From positions 38,701 through 102,700 of the forward strand of contig CAZVZK010000017.1 in NCBI GenBank assembly GCA_964630925.1: a stretch of DNA of 64,000 nt, read 5' to 3'. The notes beneath the pieces are model-generated. The model saw only the letters and a program-made list of their open reading frames with translations, searched no databases and had not been told where the DNA came from. A program made the position numbers and the translations under genes. Source of the DNA: RGDT01 sp964630925 (lineage in GTDB: Bacteria; Planctomycetota; Planctomycetia; Gemmatales; Gemmataceae). Below, one piece after another: positions 34,474 through 43,495 of this stretch; the stretch's first letter is position 1, and each line of letters begins with the position of its first letter.

Positions 34474-35286
34474 TCACCGCTTCCCCCCCGCCAATTCCGC
34501 CAAGGTCTTGATCAGCCGCGCCGGGTCGTCGCTCGACAGGGACTCTGGGGTGTACGTCAGGAGGGGCTGGACCTCCGCCGGCGTCCCGTTGCCGGTGCCC
34601 AGATGCAGCCCCAGCCCCCGCCGGCGCACGCGCGGCACCAGCGACGTGTCGGTCAGCCACCGAGGCCACAGGCGGATCACCTTGACCCCGGCGTCCGCGA
34701 ACGCCTCGATGTCGCCCTGCCTGGGGATCAGCCCGATCTGCCGCGCCTCCGGCAGGAGCCGCGCGAACGTCCTGGCGTGCTCGACGGAGCGCACGCCGAG
34801 GACGGTGCGTTTCGGCTCGCCGTGCTTGCGGACCTCCTCGGCGATCCTCCTCATGTAGCCCTCGCCGCCCTCCTTGAGGTCGATCATCACGCCGATCTTG
34901 CCTTTCGCCAGCGAGAACAACTCGCGCAGCGTCGGCACGCGCTCGCCCTTGAACCTCGGCGAGAACCTGACGCCGGCGTCCAGCCGCTTGACCTCGGCCA
35001 GCGTCATGCCGGACACCGGGCCCTTGCCGTCGGTGGTGCGGTCCACGGTGTCGTCGTGCAGGCAGACGAGGACGCCGTCCTTCGTCGTGCGGACGTCCAC
35101 CTCGGCGGCGTGCGCCCGCGCCTCGATAGCCCGGCGCACCCCGGCCAGGGTGTTCCCCGGCCGGTCGGCGCACGAGCCCATGTGGCCGATGACCTCCTTC
35201 ACCCCGGCGGCCGCCCTGGCCGCGTCGAACGGCGTCGGCGGGCCGACGCCGTGCATGAGCAGGGCGAACGTCAGGCAGGGGAGCAT
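34474..35286 (-). CDS. Glycerophosphodiester phosphodiesterase family protein
   Basis: 270 residues with a short hydrophobic leader. The GDPD pattern is present: GHMGSCADRPGNTLAG (usually HRG), AAEVDVRTTKDGVLVCLHDDT and a second-shell IGVMIDLK. These enzymes hydrolyse glycerophosphodiesters to glycerol-3-phosphate and an alcohol, using a divalent metal. The Arg of the HRG motif is replaced by Met, which could affect activity or specificity. Start at 35286 taken as the ATG before the leader. Confidence 0.85.
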   Translation of the reverse strand: MLPCLTFALLMHGVGPPTPFDAARAAAGVKEVIGHMGSCADRPGNTLAGVRRAIEARAHAAEVDVRTTKDGVLVCLHDDTVDRTTDGKGPVSGMTLAEVKRLDAGVRFSPRFKGERVPTLRELFSLAKGKIGVMIDLKEGGEGYMRRIAEEVRKHGEPKRTVLGVRSVEHARTFARLLPEARQIGLIPRQGDIEAFADAGVKVIRLWPRWLTDTSLVPRVRRRGLGLHLGTGNGTPAEVQPLLTYTPESLSSDDPARLIKTLAELAGGKR

Positions 35287-35362
35287 GACCGGTCTCCGGC
35301 GTGGCGGGCGGATACGATGAGGGTGGCGGCACCCCCATCTTACCACCGCACGCGAGGGCGAC

Positions 35363-35956
35363 ATGAGCAAGACGCTGAACGACGAGGGGCAGGACATCAT
35401 CTTCCGCGAGGCCCGGATGCACGGCGCCTGGATCGACAGGCCCGTGGACGACGACCTGCTGCGCCGCGTCCACGACCTCGCGAAGATGGGGCCGACCTCC
35501 GCCAACATGTGCCCGATGCGGGTCGTCTTCGTCAAATCGCGCGACGCCAAGGAGAAGTTGCGGCCCTGCCTCGACGCAGGCAACATCGACAAGACGATGG
35601 CCGCCCCGGTCACCGCGATCATCGGAATGGATGTGAAGTTCTACGAGCTGCTGCCGAAGCTCTTCCCGCACGCCGACGCGAAGGCATGGTTCAAGGATCT
35701 GCCGGCGGACGTGCTGGAGCGGATCGCCCTGCGCAACTCGTCGCTCCAGGGGGCGTACTTCATGCTGGCCGCCCGCTCGCTCGGCCTGGACTGCGGGCCG
35801 ATGTCCGGCTTCGACAACGCGAAGGTTGACGCGGCCTTCTTCGCCGGCACGACGGTGAAGTCGAACTTCCTGTGCAACCTCGGGTACGGCGACGCGGCCA
35901 GGCTGTACCCCCGCTCGCCGCGGCTGACGTTCGAGGAGGTTTGCAAAATCGCGTGA
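35363..35956 (+). CDS. Nitroreductase family protein, RutE-like
   Basis: 197 residues, FMN-binding nitroreductase fold. MGPTSANMCPMRVVFVKS near the N-terminus and ARSLGLDCGPMSGFD in the second half match the malonic semialdehyde reductase RutE subgroup. RutE-like enzymes reduce toxic 3-oxo intermediates of pyrimidine breakdown or nitro compounds. No other rut genes are nearby. Divergent from the GDPD gene and followed by a strong terminator hairpin. Confidence 0.88.
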   Translation: MSKTLNDEGQDIIFREARMHGAWIDRPVDDDLLRRVHDLAKMGPTSANMCPMRVVFVKSRDAKEKLRPCLDAGNIDKTMAAPVTAIIGMDVKFYELLPKLFPHADAKAWFKDLPADVLERIALRNSSLQGAYFMLAARSLGLDCGPMSGFDNAKVDAAFFAGTTVKSNFLCNLGYGDAARLYPRSPRLTFEEVCKIA

Positions 35957-35970
35957 TCGGCGGAGTGAAC

Positions 35971-36010
35971 GGCCAGGGGCCGCGAGAGAAATCCCTCGCG
36001 GCCCCTGGCC
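35971..36010. terminator. Bidirectional terminator hairpin
   Basis: A perfect 16-bp stem (GGCCAGGGGCCGCGAG) with an 8-nt loop lies in the gap between the convergent RutE-like and thioredoxin-like genes. There is no long U-run, so Rho-independent action is inferred from position and stem strength. Confidence 0.75.
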
Positions 36011-36054
36011 ATTGGACACGCGCTCCGCCGCGCGTCGCGGCTAACCGGGCGGTG

Positions 36055-37959
36055 TTACTTCTTGAGCGCCTTCTTGACCTCGTCCTCGACGGTGCCGACC
36101 TGGGCGGCCTTGTTCACCACCTTGCCGTCCTTGCCGACCAGGAACACGCTCGGCAGCACCATCACGCCGTACTGCGACGCCAGCTTGCTGTCCAGCCCGC
36201 CCGGCGTGTACAGGTGCGTCCCCGGCAGCGAGTGCTTCTCCAGGAACGCCTTGCCCTCCGACGGCGTGTTGTCCAGGTTCACACACAACAGGGCGGCCTG
36301 GCCCTCGGACTTGTCCACGGCGCTCTTCAACTTGGCGAAGTCGTCCTTGGCCGTGCCGTTCCAGCTCGCCCAGTAGTACACGATCACCATCTTGCCGCGC
36401 ATCTGGTCGATGTCGTAGGGCGTGCCGGAGTCGGTGAGAAGCGGGGCCGCCAGCCGCATCGTCTGGCCCTCCAGGCCCAGACGCCGGGCCGCGCCCTCGC
36501 CCTTGGCCGCCTGCGGCTTGCCGGAGAAGTTCTTGGCCAGGGTGAGGTACCAGTTCTTGGCGTCCACCTCCTTGCCGAGGAACTCGCACACCATGCCGAG
36601 CTGGAGCATGGCGTCGGGGGCGTCCTCGGACTTGGGGTAGGCCTTCACGAAGGCGGTGAGCTGCTCCAGCCACGCCTTCTGGATCTCGTCGAACTTCTTC
36701 TCGCCGCCGGTGCTGAGGGCGATGGAGTACGCCGACTGGAGCTTGCGGAAGGTGACGTAGGCGGCGAGGTCGCTGCCGGGCATGTACTTGACGAGCTGGG
36801 CCTCCAGCACGCCGAGGCGCGACAGGCCGGTGCCGTCCGCCTTGGCCTGCGCCTGGGCGGCGCTCGACAGGCTGTCGGCCACCTGCCGGATCCACGGGTC
36901 ACGCTGTGTCGGCTTGACCGCCGCGATGATCCGCTCCAGCACGTCGGCCCGCGCGATGTGGTGCGCCGCCGCGTCCGCGCCGGGGCCCTTCTTGTCCAGA
37001 TCGGTGAGCGCCTCGACCAGTTTCTGGACCGCCGGGTCCACCGTCACCGCCGAGTCGGCGCCGCCGGACATGCCGCGGTCGTCCACGGTCGGGGCGGCCC
37101 CCGGCACCGGGCCCTCGATCAGCTTCCAGGCGTTGCCGACCTTGATCATCGGGCCGGTCTGGAACCAGTCGCTGGCCCCGCCGGACTCGAACAGCACCGT
37201 GCCGCGCGAGTAGCGCAGGACGTCGGCCTTGGCGCCGGTGGCGTCCGCGGGCAGGCACTCCGGAGCCGGCGTCTCGACGTGCAGCCAGTTGGCCTTGCCG
37301 TCGAGCTTGGTGAGCTTGGCGGTGCAGGAGTCGAAGCGTGTCTTGATGTCCTTGCGCTTCGATTTGATCGATTCGGCCATCTCGCCGGTGATGCCGAGGT
37401 GGGCGAGGTCGGCGTCGGTGACGAGGAGGGCCTGGAGGCGGTACAGGTCCTTGGTGGCGAGGGCCTTCATCAGCTCCTGGCTGACCTCCTCGACGCTGAT
37501 CGACTGCCAGGTGTCGATCTTGCCGTCCTTGTCCACGTCGACGCCGTGCTTGCTGCCGGCGGTGTTGATCCAGCGGAAGCCGTCGGGCTTGGTGGCGCCG
37601 GGGGACACCGTCTCGCGGTAGACCTCGACCCCGTCCTTGTAGTAGGAGTAGAGGTCGACGTTCTTGCCGCTGGAGCTGTAGTAGCGGCGGAGCATGCGGC
37701 CGTCCGGCCCCTTGAGGACCCAGGCGGAGCCGACGCCGCTCTTGGTCTTCTCCATCTCGACGGTGCAGCGGGCGAGGTCGGCGGCGGCGGGCGTGCTGAC
37801 CGCCGCGTCCTGCTTGGGCGTGTATTCGAGCATCTTGTCGGCGGTGGGCGGGGCGGCCACGGCCACGGAGGCCCCCAGGACCACGCAGCCGCCGACGAAC
37901 AGCCGGGCCATCGCGCGCCGCCAGCACGCCGCGGAGCCCCAGACGGAGAACGCCGTCAT
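36055..37959 (-). CDS. Exported protein with a cysteine-less thioredoxin-like domain
   Basis: 634 residues. A signal peptide (ARLFVGGCVVLGASVAVAAP) is followed by a long region of unknown fold and a TlpA/ResA-like thioredoxin domain in the last 140 residues. At the redox site, where TlpA proteins read WASWCGPC, this one reads WASWNGTAK, so both cysteines are gone. The rest of the fold is kept (VIVYYWASW, GVMVLPSVFLVGKDGKVV). It cannot do thiol-disulfide chemistry at that site and may be a binding or chaperone module. The start at 37959 has GGAGG 7 nt upstream; the longer frame to 37977 does not. Confidence 0.82.
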   Translation of the reverse strand: MTAFSVWGSAACWRRAMARLFVGGCVVLGASVAVAAPPTADKMLEYTPKQDAAVSTPAAADLARCTVEMEKTKSGVGSAWVLKGPDGRMLRRYYSSSGKNVDLYSYYKDGVEVYRETVSPGATKPDGFRWINTAGSKHGVDVDKDGKIDTWQSISVEEVSQELMKALATKDLYRLQALLVTDADLAHLGITGEMAESIKSKRKDIKTRFDSCTAKLTKLDGKANWLHVETPAPECLPADATGAKADVLRYSRGTVLFESGGASDWFQTGPMIKVGNAWKLIEGPVPGAAPTVDDRGMSGGADSAVTVDPAVQKLVEALTDLDKKGPGADAAAHHIARADVLERIIAAVKPTQRDPWIRQVADSLSSAAQAQAKADGTGLSRLGVLEAQLVKYMPGSDLAAYVTFRKLQSAYSIALSTGGEKKFDEIQKAWLEQLTAFVKAYPKSEDAPDAMLQLGMVCEFLGKEVDAKNWYLTLAKNFSGKPQAAKGEGAARRLGLEGQTMRLAAPLLTDSGTPYDIDQMRGKMVIVYYWASWNGTAKDDFAKLKSAVDKSEGQAALLCVNLDNTPSEGKAFLEKHSLPGTHLYTPGGLDSKLASQYGVMVLPSVFLVGKDGKVVNKAAQVGTVEDEVKKALKK

Positions 37960-38477
37960 CCCCTCACCCTCCTGCATGAACGGGGCGCAGACACCCCGAG
38001 GATCGCGGATACGCCGTATTCATCGGCTCAGGGACGCCCCCCGGTCCAGCACAATCGGCGGATGCGTCTCATACGCCAGGGCCGGCGCCGCCGCGCAAGA
38101 ACGCCCGCACGGCGCCCCCCGCAAAGAGAGCCCTTTGAGCGACAATCCGTAACTCTGGATGACGATGGATGTTACGACGACGGCCCGCCCCGGCCTGCGG
38201 GGCTTACCTAGCTTGACTGGGTTTCGCCAGGCGGTTATAATTGCGCGAACACGCGGGCGACCAACGGGCGGCCTCGGCCACCCATTGCCAAGGAAAGCGG
38301 GTTCGATCAGGGCTGCCGGCTGTAACGGCCTGGCAAGCCCCCTGGCGGGACTCGCGGGCGGCACGCGCACCTGGATGAGGCGGGAGGATCAGCACTCCCC
38401 TCTTTCCCCACTCCCCTGGCCAGGAGGAACGGGGCCCATGGACGGGTTCGGGTATCCGGCTGGCTCCTGAATGTCAG
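37960..38477. other. Divergent intergenic region upstream of dnaG
   Basis: 518 bp. It holds a 6-bp GC hairpin (38187-38203), the promoter at 38213-38241 and about 230 nt of transcribed leader before dnaG. No ORF is convincing. I tried to fit the leader to 6S, SRP, tmRNA and RNase P signatures without success. Confidence 0.7.
38213..38241 (+). promoter_or_regulatory. Sigma-70 promoter for dnaG-rpoD
   Basis: TTGACT, 17-nt spacer, TATAAT: a near-consensus housekeeping promoter, and the clearest in the window. Transcription would start near 38248 and run into dnaG (38478) and rpoD (40390). Confidence 0.8.
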
Positions 38478-40373
38478 GTGGCCCCTTTGTCAGACGACCG
38501 GGTCAAGCTGGTCAAGCAGGCCAACGACATCGTCGATGTCGTCGGCTCCTACCTGACGCTCCGCCCCGTGGGCGGCACGTACAAGGGCCTGTGCCCCTTC
38601 CACGACGACTCGCGCCCCTCCTTCGATGTCTGCCAAAAACGCCAACGCTACCGCTGCTGGTCCTGCGGCAAGTTCGGCGACGTGATATCGTTCGTCCAGG
38701 AGTTCGAGAAGACCAGTTTCCGCGACGCCCTGGAGACGCTCGCCCGCCGGGCCAACATCGACCTCGGCCCCCACGTCGCCGCCGACAATCAGGGCCGGGC
38801 CAGGCTCCTCGATGTCATGCGCTGGGCCGCCAAGCAGTTCTCCGACTGCCTCCTCGACGACGGCCTCGCGGACGGGGCTCGCCGCTACCTGGGCGAACGC
38901 AAACTGCTCGGCGAGACGGTGCGTCAGTGGGGCCTCGGCTTCGCCCCCGCCGCGGGCAACTGGCTCCTCGCCAGGGCCGAGGCCGACCGCGTCCCGCTCG
39001 ACCTTCTGGAGACGGTGGGCCTCATCGCCCAGCGCTCGGAGGGGGTCGGCTGGTACGACCGCTTCCGCGACCGCATCCAGTTCCCCATCCGGGATCTGCG
39101 CGGCCAGGTGGTCGGCTTCGGCGGACGCATCCTGCCCGGCTCGCCCCTCGCGGCCAAGGTGCCGAAGTACTACAACTCCGCCGAGACGGTGCTGTTCAGC
39201 AAGAGCGAGAACCTGTACGGCATCGACATGGCCCGCGACGCCGGCATCAAGGCCGGGTATCTGGCGATCATGGAGGGGTACACCGACGTGCTGATGGCCC
39301 ACCAGCACGGCATCGCCCAGGTGGTGGCGACGATGGGGACGGCGCTCAACGAGCGTCACGTCCGCCAGCTCAAGCGCCTCGTCCCGCGTGTGGTCCTCGT
39401 CTTCGACGCGGACGAGGGCGGCGACAAGGGCGTTGACAGGGCGCTCGAGCTGTTCGCCTCGCAGGAGATGGAACTGGCGGTGGCCACGCTGCCGGCGGGC
39501 CTCGACCCCTGCGACCTGCTGGTGAAGGAGGGCCCTGGCCCGCTGCGGCGGGCGCTCGAAGGGGCCGTGGACGCGCTGGAATTCAAACTCAGCCGCGCCA
39601 TCGCCCGCGAGAGCACGTCTGAGACGGATGGGCAGCCTCGCCTCGCGGGCGTGGACGCCCAGCGCCGGATCATCGACTCGGTCCTCGGCGTGATCGCGCT
39701 GGCGCCGGCGGCGCCGGGCGGGGCGGGGGCGGTGAAGCTGCAGCTCATGGTCGGGCGGATCTCGCGGCGGCTGGGCGTCAGCGAGCAGGCGCTGTGGGCA
39801 CGCATGGACGAGCTGCGGCGTAACAGGCGGCGGCACGACGAGCGGCATGCGCCGGAAGCCCCCCGCTCAGCCCCGGCGGCGCCGGAGGAGCGTGATCTGT
39901 TGCAGGTCCTCCTGGCCGAGGCGGCGCTGGTGGCGCGGGCGGCGGAGGAGGTGTTGCCCGAGGAGATCGGCCACGCCGGGCTGCGTCGGCTGCTGGAGGG
40001 GCTGTACACGCTGCTGGCGGCGGGGCGCGAGCCCTCGCTGGACGGGCTGCGTGACCGGCTTGATAGCCCGGCGCTGTTGGCGAAGGCGTTCGAGATGCAG
40101 GAGGTTGGGTTGGCGCACGGCGGCCGGGCGGAGTGGCTGTCCGGTCTGCTGGCCCACTTCCGTTCAAAGCGTGAGAGGGATGCACGCGTGCAGTTGCGTG
40201 ACCGTCTGCGTGCGGCGGACGGCTACGAGGAATCCCTGGAGGTGCTGCGGCAGCTTCAGGGGGGGGCGGGGGGGGAACGGGGCGAAGCCCTCCCCCCCTC
40301 GCTGAAAGCGCGGACCGCGGATTCGGCACCGGACGCGGCCCCCCCCCCGGGGGAGCCGGCCGTCCGCTCTTGA
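38478..40373 (+). CDS. dnaG: DNA primase DnaG
   Basis: 631 residues. It has an N-terminal CHC2 zinc finger (CPFHDDSRPSF then CWSCGKFGD), an RNA-polymerase/TOPRIM core (LAIMEGYTDVLMAHQ, VVLVFDADEGGDKG), a helicase-binding C-terminal region and a low-complexity proline-rich tail. It makes RNA primers at the replication fork. The start is a GTG at 38478; no strong ribosome-binding site is visible. The rpoD gene follows after 16 bp, the conserved dnaG-rpoD arrangement. Confidence 0.95.
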   Translation: MAPLSDDRVKLVKQANDIVDVVGSYLTLRPVGGTYKGLCPFHDDSRPSFDVCQKRQRYRCWSCGKFGDVISFVQEFEKTSFRDALETLARRANIDLGPHVAADNQGRARLLDVMRWAAKQFSDCLLDDGLADGARRYLGERKLLGETVRQWGLGFAPAAGNWLLARAEADRVPLDLLETVGLIAQRSEGVGWYDRFRDRIQFPIRDLRGQVVGFGGRILPGSPLAAKVPKYYNSAETVLFSKSENLYGIDMARDAGIKAGYLAIMEGYTDVLMAHQHGIAQVVATMGTALNERHVRQLKRLVPRVVLVFDADEGGDKGVDRALELFASQEMELAVATLPAGLDPCDLLVKEGPGPLRRALEGAVDALEFKLSRAIARESTSETDGQPRLAGVDAQRRIIDSVLGVIALAPAAPGGAGAVKLQLMVGRISRRLGVSEQALWARMDELRRNRRRHDERHAPEAPRSAPAAPEERDLLQVLLAEAALVARAAEEVLPEEIGHAGLRRLLEGLYTLLAAGREPSLDGLRDRLDSPALLAKAFEMQEVGLAHGGRAEWLSGLLAHFRSKRERDARVQLRDRLRAADGYEESLEVLRQLQGGAGGERGEALPPSLKARTADSAPDAAPPPGEPAVRS

Positions 40374-40389
40374 GGCGACGGAGGGGACC

Positions 40390-42045
40390 ATGGAGAAGAT
40401 CGAGGATAGCCTGAAGACCCTGATCGAAGAGGGTCAGAAGAAGGGCTACCTGACCTACAGTCAGGTCAACGACTACCTGCCCGACGACGACGCCTCGCCG
40501 GACAAGATCGACCAGCTGTTGTTGATGCTGGAGAACGCCGACATCCAGCTCATCGACGAGTCGGAGGTCGAGGAGCGCGAGGCACGCAGCGGGGGCCGGG
40601 CCGCCGACGAGGAGTCGGGGGAGATCGACCTGTCGTTCCTGGACGACGAGGAGTCGCGGCGCATCGACGACCCGGTGCGCATGTACCTGACGCAGATGGG
40701 GAACATCCCGCTGCTGCGGCGCGACCAGGAGATCGCGCTGGCCAAGAAGATCGAGGTGACGCGCAAGCGGTTCCGCCGCAAGGTGCTGGAGTGCGACGGG
40801 GCGCTGTACCAGGTCGTCGAGACGTTGAAGAAGGTGCACGGCGGCGAGCTGCCGTTCGACCGGACGATCAAGGTCTCGCTGACGGAGAACCTGGAGAAGG
40901 ACAAGATCATGGCCAGGATGCCGCACAACCTGCGGACCCTGGAGCACCTGATGGTGCAGAACGAGACGGACTTCGAGAGGGTGGCGGACCCGCAGGTGGA
41001 CGAGGAGGAGAAGAACCGGCTGCGGAGGCTGCTGCGGATCCGGCGGAGGAAGTGCGTGACGCTGGTCGAGGAGCTTTCGATCCGGACGCAGAAGATCCAG
41101 CCGCTGATGAAGAAGCTGGAGCAGGTCTCCCACAAGATGGACGGGCTGGAGCGGCAGATCGAGGACCTGGCGGGGAACCGGCACGCGCGTGAGGACCGTG
41201 AGGCGCACAAGAAGGAGCTGCGCGACTACATGTTCCACACGCTGGAGGAGCCGGCCTCCCTGCGGAAGCGGGTGGACATCGTCAAGAAGCGCTACATCGA
41301 GTACGAGGCCGCCAAGCGCGAGCTGTCGGGGGGCAACCTGCGGCTCGTGGTGAGCATCGCGAAGAAGTACCGCAACCGCGGGCTGAGCTTCCTGGACCTG
41401 ATCCAGGAGGGCAACACCGGCCTGATGCGGGCGGTGGACAAGTACGAGTACCGGCGCGGCTACAAGTTCAGCACGTATGCGACGTGGTGGATCAGGCAGG
41501 CCATCACGCGGGCCATCGCCGACCAGGCGCGGACCATCCGCATCCCGGTCCACATGATCGAGACGATGTCGAAGATCCGCAACGTCTCGAAGAAGCTGCT
41601 GCAGGCGCTGGGGCGCGAGCCGACGATCGAGGAGATGTCGCAGGAGGCGGGGATCACGCCGGAGGAGACGCGGCGTGTGCTGAAGATCAGCCGCCACCCC
41701 ATCTCGCTGGACAGGCCGGTGGGCGAGAGCGAGGACAGCTACTTCGGCGACTTCATCGAGGACGACAGCGCCGAGTCGCCGGTCTCCGCCGCGACCAACG
41801 AGATGCTCAAGGACAAGATCGACCACGTCCTGAAGACGCTGACGTACCGCGAGCGCGAGATCATCAAGCTGCGGTACGGCCTGGGCGACGGCTACACCTA
41901 CACGCTCGAAGAGGTGGGCCGCATCTTCAAGGTGACGCGCGAGCGTGTGCGGCAGATCGAGGCGAAGGCGGTGAAGAAGCTGCAACACCCCGTGCGCAGC
42001 CGGCAGTTGGAGGGGTTCCTCGACAGCATGCTCCGCCGCGGTTAG
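40390..42045 (+). CDS. rpoD: RNA polymerase primary sigma factor RpoD
   Basis: 551 residues with sigma-70 regions 1.1 (LKTLIEEGQKKGYLTYSQVN), 1.2, a charged non-conserved spacer, region 2 (GNLRLVVSIAKKYRNRGLS, then YATWWIRQAITRAIADQART), region 3 and region 4 (YTLEEVGRIFKVTRERVRQI). This is the housekeeping sigma factor that directs promoter recognition at -10/-35 elements such as the one at 38213. In operon with dnaG; followed by palindromic element C. Confidence 0.97.
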   Translation: MEKIEDSLKTLIEEGQKKGYLTYSQVNDYLPDDDASPDKIDQLLLMLENADIQLIDESEVEEREARSGGRAADEESGEIDLSFLDDEESRRIDDPVRMYLTQMGNIPLLRRDQEIALAKKIEVTRKRFRRKVLECDGALYQVVETLKKVHGGELPFDRTIKVSLTENLEKDKIMARMPHNLRTLEHLMVQNETDFERVADPQVDEEEKNRLRRLLRIRRRKCVTLVEELSIRTQKIQPLMKKLEQVSHKMDGLERQIEDLAGNRHAREDREAHKKELRDYMFHTLEEPASLRKRVDIVKKRYIEYEAAKRELSGGNLRLVVSIAKKYRNRGLSFLDLIQEGNTGLMRAVDKYEYRRGYKFSTYATWWIRQAITRAIADQARTIRIPVHMIETMSKIRNVSKKLLQALGREPTIEEMSQEAGITPEETRRVLKISRHPISLDRPVGESEDSYFGDFIEDDSAESPVSAATNEMLKDKIDHVLKTLTYREREIIKLRYGLGDGYTYTLEEVGRIFKVTRERVRQIEAKAVKKLQHPVRSRQLEGFLDSMLRRG

Positions 42046-42060
42046 GATGGAGGGGGAGAG

Positions 42061-42211
42061 GGCATACCACGGAAGACACGGAAGACACGAAAGGGAAGAC
42101 AAAGCAAGCAGGCAAGGAGGCAGAAGAGAGGTTGATCACCGGCTGCCTTCTTGATGCCTGTTTTACTTCGTTGTCTTCTTTTCGTGTCGTCCGTGTCTTT
42201 CGTGGTATGCC
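42061..42211. repeat. Palindromic intergenic element, copy C
   Basis: Arms at 42061-42104 and 42171-42211 are imperfect reverse complements (a few mismatches) and share GGCATACCACG and GACACGGAAGACACGAAA with elements A and B. It fills the gap between rpoD and the zinc-ribbon gene. The higher divergence suggests an older copy. Confidence 0.88.
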
Positions 42212-42230
42212 TTCTTCTCGGAGAGACATC

Positions 42231-42929
42231 ATGGCTGGCCCCGCGCCGCTGTTCCGCGAGATCCACCGCCTGCGCACGCTCATCCACGAGCTGGACGAGC
42301 AGCTCGGGCGGCTCCCGCGCACGTTCAAGGCCCGACAGGCGGCGTTGGCGAAGGCCACCGAGGCCCTCGCCGCCGCCGTCGATGGCGTCAAGTCGTGCAA
42401 GGTCATGACCATCGCCAAGGAGAAGGCGCTCAAGGACAAGCACGCCCTCATCGCGAAGTACGAGGAGCAGCTCGGCACCACCACGTCGAAGAAGGAATAC
42501 GACGCCAAGCAGATGGAGATCGCCTTCGCGAAGGCCGAATGCACGAAGCTGGAGGAGGAGGCGTACGCCGCCATCGAGCAGGGCGAGACGCTGGCGGCGA
42601 CGGTCCCCGGGCTGGAGAAGGCGGCGGCGGCGGCGCGTGACGAGGTGAAGAAGTTCGACGCCGACATGGAGGCCAAGGTCGCCCTGTGGAAGGCCGAGCG
42701 CGAGCAGGCGGCGGCGAAGCTGGCGGGGATCGAGCCGAACGTGCCGCGCGACCTGCGGCAGACCTACGAGAAGACGGTCGATTCGATGGGCCACGACGGC
42801 TTCGCGGAGGTGGTGGACCTCAGCTGTGGCGGCTGCCAGGGCAACGTGACGATGCAGGACCAGCACGCGCTGCAGAACGAGCAGTTCGTCATGTGCCCGA
42901 TGTGCGGGCGCATCCTCTACTTGCCGTGA
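42231..42929 (+). CDS. Coiled-coil protein with C4 zinc ribbon
   Basis: 232 residues. A long alpha-helical coiled coil (about 5-185, Lys/Glu/Ala-rich) is followed by a C-terminal zinc ribbon with CGGC and CPMC pairs (LSCGGCQGNVTMQ ... FVMCPMCGRILY). It matches the widespread C4-type zinc-ribbon family (CT398-like), whose function is uncertain but includes links to nucleic-acid or flagellar/secretion regulators. It follows rpoD across element C. Confidence 0.85.
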   Translation: MAGPAPLFREIHRLRTLIHELDEQLGRLPRTFKARQAALAKATEALAAAVDGVKSCKVMTIAKEKALKDKHALIAKYEEQLGTTTSKKEYDAKQMEIAFAKAECTKLEEEAYAAIEQGETLAATVPGLEKAAAAARDEVKKFDADMEAKVALWKAEREQAAAKLAGIEPNVPRDLRQTYEKTVDSMGHDGFAEVVDLSCGGCQGNVTMQDQHALQNEQFVMCPMCGRILYLP

Positions 42930-42962
42930 GTGATGGGGGCTCGGCGCCAGGAGGGCTTCGGG

Positions 42963-43463
42963 GTGGTGAAGTCACTGCTTGACCGCTTGGAGCGCTGGGT
43001 CGCGGCCAACCGGCCCGACTACTTCGCCCGCCTCCAGCCCGGCGTCACGGACGCCCGACTGGATGCCTTCGAGGCCAGGTTCGCGCTCAAACTACCAGCC
43101 GGTTTCCGCGCGCTGTACCGCTGGCGTAACGGGCAGGAGGACGGGTGCTACAAGTCGTTCCAGATGAATCGCCTGTTCTCCCCGTTGGAGAGCGTCGCGG
43201 ACACCAAGGAGCTGTTCGACGGCATGATCGGCCATGACTTCGGCCGGCAAGGGTGGTGGCGGCGGGGCTGGGTGCCGTTCCTGTCCAACGGCGGCGGCAG
43301 CCATCTCTGTGTTGATGTGGCCGCCGAGGACGGCGGGCAGGTCGGCCAGCTCGTCGCGTTCTGGAAGGCCGATGCGGATCGCCCCATCGAATACGCGAGC
43401 GTCGAGGCCTGGCTGACCGATCTGGTCGGGTCCATGGAGGCGGGCGAGCTGGAGCTGGCGTAA
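42963..43463 (+). CDS. SMI1/KNR4-family protein
   Basis: 166 residues with the SMI1/KNR4 (SUKH) pattern: VTDARLDAFEARFALKLPAG, then LYRWRNGQ, then FLSNGGGSHLCVDVA. SUKH proteins often serve as immunity proteins to contact-dependent or polymorphic toxins, or as regulators. No toxin gene is adjacent. The GTG at 42963 is chosen because AGGAGGG lies 7 nt before it; in-frame starts at 42930/42933 are possible. Confidence 0.85.
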   Translation: MVKSLLDRLERWVAANRPDYFARLQPGVTDARLDAFEARFALKLPAGFRALYRWRNGQEDGCYKSFQMNRLFSPLESVADTKELFDGMIGHDFGRQGWWRRGWVPFLSNGGGSHLCVDVAAEDGGQVGQLVAFWKADADRPIEYASVEAWLTDLVGSMEAGELELA

Positions 43464-43495
43464 CGGCGCAAAGGAAGTCCACCGTGCCGGGGCCG

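Noticed and set aside
38248..38477. 6S, SRP, tmRNA or RNase P RNA in the dnaG leader
   Set aside because: None of the conserved core sequences or pairings of these RNAs could be found.
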